This document shows, piece by piece, positions 1 through 5,648 of a stretch of 6,028 bases of DNA. The position numbers and the translations under genes are program-made. Under the pieces are notes generated by a model. The model did no database searches. It was not told where the DNA came from and worked only from the letters and a program-made list of their open reading frames with translations. How positions within the stretch are numbered: position 1 is the stretch's first letter; the number at the start of each line of letters is the position of its first letter. The stretch spans positions 1 through 6,028 of the forward strand of contig DUNJ01000163.1 in the NCBI GenBank assembly GCA_012839395.1. The letters are read 5' to 3'. The stretch comes from Tepidimicrobium sp. GTDB lineage: Bacteria > Bacillota > Clostridia > Tissierellales > Tepidimicrobiaceae.

Positions 1-1
1 C

Positions 2-571
2 TTTAAAGCGGCATCAATGATCTGTAAAAATGGTTTTGATAGGGCATCTACAAATAAGATTGTCAAGGATGCAAAAATCTCCAAAGGATCATTATTCAAT
101 TATTTCAATAGCAAAAAAGAATTATATATATATCTGCTTGATTATAGTATGGGGGTTGTTGAAGGTTTATATGACAAGGTTGATTTAGATGAAAGGGATA
201 TATTTAAGAAAATTGGAAACTTTGGAATACAAAAGTTGAAAATATATAAAAAATCTCCCCATGTACTTGATTTTTTAGCATCTGTAAAATTGGAAGAATC
301 CAAAGATGTTAAGGATATTATTGACGAAAAAATACCGCTTATGTACGATAGAGGATTAAAGGAGATATATAGGGATATTGACTATTCTAAATTTCGGGAT
401 GATATAGATGTAGAGAAGGCGATTGAAATATTAAACTGGACTATGTTTGGCTTTGGAGAAAAGATTATCAGACGAATAAATAATTTTGAGGATGGTAGCC
501 AGTTTGCTAAAGAAGCTTTTAAGGAATGGAAAACCTATTCCAATATATTGAAGGATATATTTTATAAATAA
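2..571 (+). CDS. TetR/AcrR-family transcriptional regulator, 5'-truncated by window edge
   Basis: Predicted DNA-binding repressor of the downstream ABC exporter. The frame is open from base 2, so the ATG at 17 is probably internal. The residues before it (FKAAS) continue the first helix of a TetR domain, and roughly 10-15 N-terminal residues lie outside the window. The 189 visible residues begin with a classic TetR helix-turn-helix: GF-x-AST-N-I at residues 11-20, then KDAKISKGSLFNYFNSKKEL at about 22-41, where the recognition helix and the conserved Y-F-x-S-K-x-L follow. The rest is an alpha-helical, charged ligand and dimerisation domain typical of the family, with no recognisable ligand specificity. 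The stop at 571 is 13 nt from the ATP-binding gene, so co-transcription and autoregulation are likely (inference). The promoter and operator would lie left of the window. Confidence 0.93.
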   Translation, partial: FKAASMICKNGFDRASTNKIVKDAKISKGSLFNYFNSKKELYIYLLDYSMGVVEGLYDKVDLDERDIFKKIGNFGIQKLKIYKKSPHVLDFLASVKLEESKDVKDIIDEKIPLMYDRGLKEIYRDIDYSKFRDDIDVEKAIEILNWTMFGFGEKIIRRINNFEDGSQFAKEAFKEWKTYSNILKDIFYK

Positions 572-579
572 AGGGGTGG
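571..579 (+). promoter_or_regulatory. Ribosome binding site that decides the ATPase start
   Basis: AAGGGGTGG begins at the last base of the regulator's stop codon and ends 5 nt before ATG 585. A GTG at 576 in the same frame lies inside this Shine-Dalgarno and could not use it, so ATG 585 is the better start. Confidence 0.7.
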
Positions 580-584
580 ACAGT

Positions 585-1466
585 ATGTCAAAAATCTTAA
601 GGGTAAAGGGTTTGCAAAAAAGATTTGGTAAGGTTCAGGCTTTAAAAGATGTAACATTTGATGTTGAGGCAGGAGAAGTTGTAGGCTTTATTGGCCCTAA
701 TGGGGCAGGCAAATCTACCACTATAAGAATCTTATTGGGCATTATTAAGATGGATAGTGGAGATGCTAAGATATTTGGCAAAGATGTTTGGAAGGATAGC
801 TTTGAAATCCATAAAAGAATATCCTATGTTCCGGGGGAGGTGGCCTTATGGGGGAATTTAACGGGTGGAGAGATTATAGATTTGTTTATGAAATTGCATG
901 GGGCTGGAGATAGGGCGAAGAGGGATTATTTAATCGAACGCTTTGAATTAGAACCTAGAAAAAAGGCCAAAGGATACTCTAAAGGAAATCGTCAAAAGGT
1001 TGGCCTAATTGCAGCATTATCGGTTGATTCCGATCTATATATATTTGATGAGCCCACTTCTGGGTTGGATCCTTTAATGGAACAGGTTTTTCAAGAGGAA
1101 GTTGAAAAAATTAAAGAGGCAGGCAAATCGGTCCTATTATCTTCCCATATCTTAAGTGAGGTGGAAAGATTAGCGGACAAGGTGGTTATTATTCGTCAAG
1201 GAGAAATTGTAGAAGCTGGAACTCTTGAAGAATTGCGACACCTAACCCGTTCAACTGTTGTTTTAGAAACGGAAAAGGATGTATCCAAGCTGCGTGATAT
1301 AAAGGGGGTACATGATTTTGTACAAAGGGATGATCAAGGTATCTTTTCAGTTGAGAATAAATATCTAAACGATATTTTAATAGAGGCGACCAAGTTGGGG
1401 GTTAAGAAGTTTGAAGCCAATCCACCAACCCTTGAGGACTTATTTATGCGCCATTATAAAGGATAG
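585..1466 (+). CDS. ABC-2 type transporter, ATP-binding subunit
   Basis: Cytoplasmic ATPase that powers the adjacent permease. The 293-residue protein from ATG 585 has all nucleotide-binding motifs in order: Walker A GPNGAGKST (37-45), a Q-loop region YVPGEVALW (81-89), signature YSKGNRQKV (131-139), Walker B LYIFDEP (151-157, D155/E156), D-loop SGLD (159-162) and switch histidine H188 in SSHILSEVE. The Q-loop has Gly where most ABC ATPases have Gln, and the signature is YSKGN rather than LSGGQ. From memory, both are shared by close relatives in the ABC-2 drug-exporter group, so I do not read them as damage. The C-terminal 80 residues form the usual accessory domain ending in PPTLEDLFMRHY. 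The gene sits 13 nt after the regulator and 21 nt before the permease. Likely role is drug or antibiotic efflux; the substrate cannot be read from the sequence. Confidence 0.95.
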   Translation: MSKILRVKGLQKRFGKVQALKDVTFDVEAGEVVGFIGPNGAGKSTTIRILLGIIKMDSGDAKIFGKDVWKDSFEIHKRISYVPGEVALWGNLTGGEIIDLFMKLHGAGDRAKRDYLIERFELEPRKKAKGYSKGNRQKVGLIAALSVDSDLYIFDEPTSGLDPLMEQVFQEEVEKIKEAGKSVLLSSHILSEVERLADKVVIIRQGEIVEAGTLEELRHLTRSTVVLETEKDVSKLRDIKGVHDFVQRDDQGIFSVENKYLNDILIEATKLGVKKFEANPPTLEDLFMRHYKG

Positions 1467-1487
1467 ATATTATAGGGGGGAGATAGA

Positions 1488-3098
1488 ATGAAGGAACAAT
1501 TTGCACGTTGGAATATATTATTTATACAATATTTAAAGCGGGATTGGAAGAAGATCATCTTTTGGGTTCTTGGTCTTGGATTGTTTGCCTCTGCCTTTGT
1601 CCCAGCTATGGAGGAGATTACAAGGGGAGAAGGATTATTAGGTATGTACGAAACCATGAAAAACCCGGCCATGATATCTATGGTAGGCCCAACACCTATA
1701 GAAACCGCAAATGATTATACTTTAGGGGCAATGTATTCCCACATGATGTTGCTTTTTAGTGCCCTATTTGCAATGACAATATCCATGTTACATATAATAG
1801 GTCATACACGGAAAGAGGAAGACCTAGGATTGACTGAACTTATTCGTTCTTTTCAAGTTGGAAGACAATCCAATTCCCTTGCTGTAATAGTGGAAACAGT
1901 ACTAATCAATATTTTGATAATGTTTTTTGTTGCCGGGGTAATGATAAGCTTTGGAGCCGATAGTATTTCCACAGAAGGAGCTTTTCTATTTGGGGCTTCC
2001 ATTGGAGTAGCGGGAATTATGGGGGCTGGAATTGCATTAATCATGGCGCAGATTATGCCAATATCATCAGCTGCTACTGGATCTTCCCTTGGAATTATGG
2101 GACTACTCTATATTATCCGTGGAGGAACAGATATATCCAATGCAGATCTATCCATGTTGAATCCCCTGGGTTGGACTTATTTGACCTATCCTTTCACACA
2201 AGATAACTTGAAGCCGATTATCTATGCCTTAATTTTCAGTGTAATTACGATAATAATTGCTTTTGCTCTGGAAGGTGCTAGGGATATGGGGGCAGGATAT
2301 TTACCCCAGAAAGAGGGTAGGGCGGAGGCCAAAAAATCTCTATTATCGGTTCCTGGGCTGTTTATTAGGCTTAATAGAGGTATCATTATCAGCTGGCTAA
2401 TAGCTTTTATTATTCTAGGGGCCGCCTATGGCGCTATTTATGGGGATATAGAAAGCTTTATTGATAGCAATGAATTAATACAACAGATGTTTGCACACTC
2501 TGGTGTTTCCATAGAGGAATCTTTTACCGGAACCATAATGATGGTAATGGCGGCCTTGGTTGCAATTTTACCGATTGCTATTGTTAATAAACTCTTCTCT
2601 GAAGAAAGGGGGTTGTACCTTAGCCAAATTTATGGAACCAAGGTGAGACGTAGCCAATTATATTGGACCAGTGTTACTTTAGCAATTGGAGTAGCTATAA
2701 TAGGAATTTTATTTGCTGCAGGAGGCCTTGGCGGAGCTGCTATTAGTGTTATGGAGGATAGCTCTATGGATATATTCGATTTTCTTGCAATTGGATATAA
2801 TCTTCTACCTATCGTACTATTCTTTACTGCCCTAGCTGCTTTAACCCTTGGATGGATGCCTAGATTGGGCAAGGTGATCTATGGTTATTTGACCTATTCT
2901 TTTTTCCTGAACTATTTTGAGGGAATGTTAGATTTGCCAGAACCACTTTTAAAAACAATACCCCAAAGTTGGATCCCAAATATGCCAATGGAAGATTTCG
3001 ATATTGGAATATTTATTATAATGACAGGGCTTAGCATCCTTTTAATGCTAATAGGTTATTTGGGATATAGTAGACGGGATATGATTGAAGGAGATTAG
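1488..3098 (+). CDS. ABC-2 type permease, COG3559-like (exporter of polyketide antibiotics family)
   Basis: Integral membrane subunit of the exporter. The 536-residue protein has about 12 hydrophobic segments in two similar halves: roughly 22-39, 82-105, 132-155, 165-189, 196-212, 242-262, then 298-319, 347-367, 392-413, 430-452, 461-478 and 506-527. Each half has a short charged loop after its second helix, HTRKEEDLGL (106-115) and FSEERGLYLSQIYG (370-383). This E-x-x-G-x motif is typical of ABC-2 permeases at the coupling helix that touches the ATPase. Length and double six-helix layout match the TnrB3/COG3559 family associated with tetronasin-type antibiotic export (family knowledge). The start ATG 1488 follows a strong AGGGGGGAGA Shine-Dalgarno at 1474-1483. 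A single fused permease plus an ATPase dimer would form the transporter. The substrate is unknown. Confidence 0.92.
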   Translation: MKEQFARWNILFIQYLKRDWKKIIFWVLGLGLFASAFVPAMEEITRGEGLLGMYETMKNPAMISMVGPTPIETANDYTLGAMYSHMMLLFSALFAMTISMLHIIGHTRKEEDLGLTELIRSFQVGRQSNSLAVIVETVLINILIMFFVAGVMISFGADSISTEGAFLFGASIGVAGIMGAGIALIMAQIMPISSAATGSSLGIMGLLYIIRGGTDISNADLSMLNPLGWTYLTYPFTQDNLKPIIYALIFSVITIIIAFALEGARDMGAGYLPQKEGRAEAKKSLLSVPGLFIRLNRGIIISWLIAFIILGAAYGAIYGDIESFIDSNELIQQMFAHSGVSIEESFTGTIMMVMAALVAILPIAIVNKLFSEERGLYLSQIYGTKVRRSQLYWTSVTLAIGVAIIGILFAAGGLGGAAISVMEDSSMDIFDFLAIGYNLLPIVLFFTALAALTLGWMPRLGKVIYGYLTYSFFLNYFEGMLDLPEPLLKTIPQSWIPNMPMEDFDIGIFIIMTGLSILLMLIGYLGYSRRDMIEGD

Positions 3099-3116
3099 AG
3101 CTTCCTATGCATCTGA

Positions 3117-3442
3117 TTTAGAAAACGATACAGATCCCTGTATGCCATTATGCTTTTTTTAGCAGCGATAGATTTCGCAAGCAAAAGCTTATTGACTGAT
3201 GATCAAATGGAACAAGATGCATACCACCTTTTGGAAAATGTAGCTAGATGGCACAAACCAGATGTATTTGGCGTTGTCAAGTATGTAATGTATCCTATAA
3301 TAATATGGGGAATAAGGGAGCTGCAAGATCTAATACTAAGATTATAGATAGGGGAATATTGGATATATTGAAATCTAGGGGAGAGGTCAAGGTGAAGGAT
3401 GTCAACCGAGCTGCCTTTTTCATGTCCATTTTAAGGAAGTAA
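3117..3442 (+). pseudogene. Frameshifted remnant of an unrecognised protein
   Basis: Frame A is open from 3117 to the TAG at 3347, with its first ATG at 3150, and gives a plausible protein-like sequence including AIDFASKSLLTDDQMEQDAY and VARWHKPDVFG. Frame B is open from about 3243 to the stop at 3442 and gives IIDRGILDILKSRGEVKVKD ending in FFMSILRK. Neither piece has a visible Shine-Dalgarno. Their overlap at 3243-3347, with protein-like composition moving from one frame to the other, suggests one ancestral gene of about 105 codons or more broken by a frameshift. I do not recognise the family. Alternatives are two unrelated spurious ORFs or a genuine small gene from 3150. The 5' end of the ancestor is not visible, since a stop in frame A lies at 3114-3116. 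Confidence 0.35.
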
Positions 3443-3505
3443 TTATATTATTATATTTTAAAGATTATAAAAGTGTTGGCATTCTCTCCTGTTTTCCTGT
3501 AAAAT
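3441..3505 (+). promoter_or_regulatory. Strong sigma-A type promoter with AT-rich upstream element
   Basis: The -35 TTGGCA (3476-3481) matches TTGACA at five of six positions. After an 18-nt spacer, the -10 TAAAAT (3500-3505) matches TATAAT at five of six. The bases directly upstream (3441-3474) are almost entirely A/T, resembling an UP element. Predicted transcription start is near 3512. No start codon with a Shine-Dalgarno follows before the terminator at 3546-3584, so it appears to drive a very short RNA or a leader. Confidence 0.6.
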
Positions 3506-3511
3506 TGAAGG

Positions 3512-3584
3512 AGGATACCTGAAAAATAGAATAACGAATTTTAGAGGCTTAGATGTAAAAATCTAGGCCGCTTTTTTTATTTTT
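3512..3584 (+). ncRNA. Candidate small RNA of about 70 nt (promoter to terminator)
   Basis: A near-consensus promoter (3476-3505) and an intrinsic terminator (3546-3584) bracket about 70 nt with no ATG, GTG or TTG ORF positioned after a ribosome binding site. The GGAGG at 3510-3514 lies at the predicted 5' end and is followed only by a CTG reading for 14 codons. The 5' part is A-rich and largely single-stranded (3521-3545), and the 3' part is the terminator hairpin, a plan common for base-pairing sRNAs. It could also be an attenuated leader for whatever once lay downstream. I do not recognise a known RNA family. Boundaries are inferred from promoter geometry. Confidence 0.4.
3546..3584 (+). 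terminator. Rho-independent terminator
   Basis: GGCTTAGAT (3546-3554) pairs with ATCTAGGCC (3561-3569) in a 9-bp stem with one T-G wobble and a 6-nt loop GTAAAA. After GC comes a T-rich tail, seven T, one A, four T (3572-3584). The minus strand has no T tract after the stem, so it works only for + strand transcription. Confidence 0.85.
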
Positions 3585-3638
3585 CTGTAATGAAAAATAA
3601 AAAAAGGGATTCTGTAAGGAAAATAGCAGGCAGTTATT

Positions 3639-3666
3639 TTGCTAAACTAAGGAAAGTGAGTATAAC
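3639..3666 (+). promoter_or_regulatory. Possible weak promoter
   Basis: TTGCTA (3639-3644, four of six), a 16-nt spacer and TATAAC (3661-3666, five of six) sit about 65 nt before the nucleotidyltransferase remnant. It may be the relic of that gene's promoter. In such AT-rich DNA a chance match is quite possible. Confidence 0.25.
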
Positions 3667-3731
3667 ATAGATAAGAATGAAAATGTTAGGATAAAGGAGA
3701 TAAGTCAGCTTAAATCAAGAAAACATAAGCT

Positions 3732-4066
3732 ATGGGGGTATTAATTTCTCAACCAATAAATTGGAGGAGTATTTTTGCTTATATTTTTGGTTCATATGTT
3801 AAAAGAAACGTGAGAAAAGATAGTGCATTGATATTGCAATATATTTAAAAAAACACCATGGATTCTTATAAATACCTTTAAAGAAAAGTATATAAATGAG
3901 GATGATACTAAGGTTTATAGGAATATGTCAGAGGGAACATGGCAGAGGAAGGGGGAGAGATTTTGCCTATAGGATAAGCGATTATGTAATTATTAGGCTA
4001 GGCATCCTATATAGCATATTTGTAGGGGATGACCATATATGTCGAATTAGGCTATATATGATATAA
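3732..4066 (+). pseudogene. Decayed MntA-type minimal nucleotidyltransferase
   Basis: From ATG 3732 one frame reads to AYIFGSYVKRNVRKDS (about 3777-3824), then runs into nonsense and a stop at 3846-3848. One frame over, from 3827, the sequence reads IDIAIYLKK. Joined, this gives F-G-S-Y-x8-D-S-x-I-D-I-A, the GS...D-x-D metal-binding motif of DNA-polymerase-beta-fold minimal nucleotidyltransferases, the antitoxin half of MntA-HepT pairs. A one-base indel around 3822-3827 explains the split. The second frame then meets stops at 3869 and 3893. Its last open stretch (3896-4066) contains LGILYS and DDHICRIRLY, weakly like the family's C-terminal G-x-x-LY...R-x-R-x-Y. A second shift may lie near 3775, where KLEEYFC leaves the frame. 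No HEPN partner is visible. I am confident of the motif and less so of the outer limits. Confidence 0.7.
3992..4054. repeat. 9-bp direct repeat ATTAGGCTA upstream of the transpeptidase gene
   Basis: ATTAGGCTA occurs at 3992-4000 and 4046-4054, 54 bp apart, the second copy ending 4 bp before the extended -10. This could be a regulator site, but it also overlaps decayed coding sequence, and chance is possible. Confidence 0.3.
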
Positions 4067-4067
4067 T
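4059..4067 (+). promoter_or_regulatory. Extended -10 promoter of the L,D-transpeptidase gene
   Basis: TGATATAAT is a perfect extended -10 (TGnTATAAT) with TATAAT at 4062-4067, 31 nt before ATG 4099. No good -35 is seen 16-18 nt upstream (around TGTCGA, 4040-4045), as is common for extended -10 promoters. Predicted start is near 4074. The element overlaps the last codons of the nucleotidyltransferase remnant. Confidence 0.6.
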
Positions 4068-4098
4068 ATGTGGAGGAATTTAACTTAGGAGGAGTAAA

Positions 4099-4968
4099 AT
4101 GCGGTTTAGAGTTAGAAGGAATATAAAGGCTATAGTATTTATAGCCGTAACTATAACAGTTGTATCGTTTATCTTTAATTCTATTGGAACCAATAGGGAT
4201 CCTTCCGATTCAGCTGTTGCAAAAGGGGAACATTACATAGATTATACGGCAAATTTAAACAAGGGAAGCACATCTCGGGGGATAGGAAAAACCAGAACTG
4301 CCATGGATAAGGTGAAGGAAACCTTTATATTTGCAAAGATAACCAAAGATAGCCTCTGTTATGATGATTATTCCGAGAATAGAGAGCAGGTTGGAAGTTT
4401 TAACAAGGGCGAAGAGGTGGAGGTAATAAGGGATAGGGGTTATCAATGGTATTTGGTAAAATCTAGAGACGGAAGGGAAGGTTGGGTTTCTGAGGATAGC
4501 CTTGCCATACCGGAGGATCCAAAAACCAATAGGGAACGGATGAGTCGAAGGGAGATCGAGGAATTTATAAACAAAAGTGGACTTTTAAGTGAAACCTCCC
4601 AGTTGATATGGGTGGATATAGATAGGCAGTTGACCCATGTATTACTAAAGGAAGGTGGGGTTTGGCGGCATCACCGCACCATGATATCGGCAACGGGAAC
4701 CAATAGATCCCCAACCATCAAGGGAACATTTAAGATAGAGGATAGGGGAGAGGAGTTCTATTCGGAAAGGTTAAATAGTGGCGCTAGAAATTGGGTGAGA
4801 TTTGATGGAGCCTATCTATTTCATTCACTGCCTATGGACAAGCATGGTAATATAATCGACTATACCTTGGGAAAAAGGGCTTCTGATGGATGTGTAAGGT
4901 TGTCCATGGAGGATAGCAAATGGTTCTATGATAATATAGAGGAAGGTTCTACCGTTTATACAAATTGA
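4099..4968 (+). CDS. Membrane-anchored SH3b plus YkuD L,D-transpeptidase
   Basis: Probable cell-wall enzyme making 3-3 peptidoglycan cross-links or attaching proteins outside the membrane. The 289-residue protein has a basic N-terminus and one hydrophobic segment (about 11-28) with no clear cleavage site, so it is likely a signal anchor. A variable linker (30-70), a bacterial SH3 domain (about 76-137, with KGEEVEVI and REGWVSEDSL) and a YkuD catalytic domain (about 168-288) follow. Catalytic features are H242 (LFHSLP), G258-K-R, and S262-D-G-C265-V-R267-L-S. The usual motif is [ST]-H-G-C, so Asp replaces the His next to the nucleophile, while Cys265, His242 and Arg267 are kept. ATG 4099 follows AGGAGGAG at 4087-4094, and a second GGAGGA lies at 4072-4077. 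The unknown gene starts 34 nt downstream, suggesting an operon. Confidence 0.92.
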   Translation: MRFRVRRNIKAIVFIAVTITVVSFIFNSIGTNRDPSDSAVAKGEHYIDYTANLNKGSTSRGIGKTRTAMDKVKETFIFAKITKDSLCYDDYSENREQVGSFNKGEEVEVIRDRGYQWYLVKSRDGREGWVSEDSLAIPEDPKTNRERMSRREIEEFINKSGLLSETSQLIWVDIDRQLTHVLLKEGGVWRHHRTMISATGTNRSPTIKGTFKIEDRGEEFYSERLNSGARNWVRFDGAYLFHSLPMDKHGNIIDYTLGKRASDGCVRLSMEDSKWFYDNIEEGSTVYTN

Positions 4969-5002
4969 TTGAGATCTATATAATAAACTGGGAGAGGATA
5001 AA

Positions 5003-5560
5003 ATGAATACCCTATTGGTACTGGGAGTAAACGATGGACTGCAGCATTTCTACATAGCAGCCTATGATATGGATGATCATAAATATGTGGTAATAAGAGG
5101 GACCAAAGATAAACATACATGGGATATGTTTAGTGTCGTTAAATGCAAGCTAGTGGATAGAAAACACTTTTACGATATAAAAGATGAGCCTGTGTTTACA
5201 GAGCAGATGGGCCGCTTAAGCCTTAAGGAATATTTAAAGGATATAAAGGGCTCCATGATAGATTTTATGTTGCCTAATAGCAATGAAATTCTAACAATGG
5301 TATCGGTGGATAGAATAGAGGATATAGTAGAGGATGGTAGTTATGTTGGGATATTGCTGATAAGCGGTGATAAAACGTATCAGTTTAAGGTTGCGGATAG
5401 AATATGGCTACAGAACTGGGAAAAGGAGGAAGGGCTATTTAAAAATGGTAAAGACAAAGGAATTGCTAATATGAACAGGAAGGATAGAGATGTATATGTA
5501 GTGGTTTATAGGGCCCATCTAAATAAGAGGCCATATATTATAGCTATTCATAGCCTTTAA
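5003..5560 (+). CDS. Conserved-looking hypothetical protein, possibly dual OB-fold-like
   Basis: The 185-residue soluble protein has no signal peptide or membrane segment. It begins MNTLLVLGVNDGLQHFYIAA and alternates short beta-strand-like runs (YVVIRGT 28-34, YVGILLISGD 114-123, TYQFKVADRIW 125-135) with charged turns, ending RDVYVVVYRAHLNKRPYIIA about seven residues before the stop. The order of an N-terminal strand with an 'AAYD' turn, a central V-D-x-I strand, a V-[AT]-D-x-x-W motif and a terminal strand with a late R-x-Y-I-I-A-I recalls 'dual OB domain' proteins, but several expected residues differ, so I offer this only as a possibility. No catalytic motif is recognised. ATG 5003 follows GGGAGAGG at 4990-4997. 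It lies 34 nt after the transpeptidase with no terminator between, so co-expression is likely and no functional link is shown. Confidence 0.8.
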   Translation: MNTLLVLGVNDGLQHFYIAAYDMDDHKYVVIRGTKDKHTWDMFSVVKCKLVDRKHFYDIKDEPVFTEQMGRLSLKEYLKDIKGSMIDFMLPNSNEILTMVSVDRIEDIVEDGSYVGILLISGDKTYQFKVADRIWLQNWEKEEGLFKNGKDKGIANMNRKDRDVYVVVYRAHLNKRPYIIAIHSL

Positions 5561-5561
5561 A

Positions 5562-5623
5562 AGTTTCTATCTCCATCTATTATATATGGATAATCTGGGC
5601 AGAATATCTATAGAGTTTCTATC
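5562..5623. repeat. 10-bp direct repeat in the gap before msrB
   Basis: AGTTTCTATC occurs at 5562-5571 and 5614-5623, each followed by three variable bases and ATC. Between them is a weak TCCAT/ATGGA hairpin with a 9-nt loop and no T tract, so it is not a terminator. No convincing promoter is seen in this 88-nt gap. The repeat may be an operator or chance. Confidence 0.3.
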
Positions 5624-5633
5624 AGAATCCGTT

Positions 5634-5645
5634 AAGGGAGGTGAT
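5634..5645 (+). promoter_or_regulatory. Strong ribosome binding site fixing the GTG start of msrB
   Basis: AAGGGAGGTGAT is an almost complete anti-16S match, with the GGAGG core (5637-5641) 7 nt before GTG 5649. No in-frame ATG lies near the family's expected N-terminus, so a GTG start is favoured. Confidence 0.75.
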
Positions 5646-5648
5646 TAG

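Larger units (their letters stand above)
3099..4098. other. One-kilobase stretch with gene remnants and regulatory signals, no intact gene
   Basis: No frame on either strand carries a convincing intact protein here. In order it holds a frameshifted remnant (about 3117-3442), an AT-rich tract and promoter (3441-3505), a short putative transcript ending at a terminator (3546-3584), and an AT-rich non-coding piece (3585-3731). That last piece contains a weak promoter and a 6-bp inverted repeat AGCTTA/TAAGCT (3707-3712 and 3726-3731). A decayed nucleotidyltransferase (about 3732-4066) and the promoter of the L,D-transpeptidase gene (4059-4067) follow. Two independent broken genes side by side suggest a neutral or decaying accessory segment between two functional operons (inference). 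Confidence 0.7.

Noticed and set aside
576..584. GTG 576 as the start of the ABC ATPase
   Set aside because: It lies within the Shine-Dalgarno AAGGGGTGG that serves ATG 585, leaving no ribosome binding site of its own.
1454..1672. Minus-strand ORFs inside the exporter genes and the transpeptidase gene (also 1853-2044, 2630-2872 and 4255-4446)
   Set aside because: They lie antisense to well-supported genes, lack ribosome binding sites and read as low-quality protein.
1508..1714. 68-codon + strand ORF overlapping the start of the permease gene
   Set aside because: It is a frame shadow of the permease, whose own start has a strong Shine-Dalgarno and whose protein matches a known family.
3128..3160. 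Possible terminator for the exporter operon: stem ATACAG/CTGTAT with loop ATCC, then seven T
   Set aside because: The 6-bp AT-rich stem ends 10 nt before the T tract, too far for a standard intrinsic terminator. Transcription may instead run on to the terminator at 3546-3584.
3475..3495. TTGGCATTCTC as a sigma-54 site
   Set aside because: The -12 TTGC element is missing at the required spacing. The sigma-A reading TTGGCA-18-TAAAAT fits better.
3509..3562. Leader peptide read from CTG 3519 after GGAGG at 3510-3514
   Set aside because: CTG is a rare start, the Shine-Dalgarno sits at the predicted 5' end of the RNA, and the 14-codon product has no attenuation-type codon run.
3896..4066. A 56-codon ORF starting at ATG 3896 as a separate small gene
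   Set aside because: No Shine-Dalgarno, and it is in the same frame as the IDIAIYL part of the nucleotidyltransferase remnant, so it is more likely its decayed C-terminal part.
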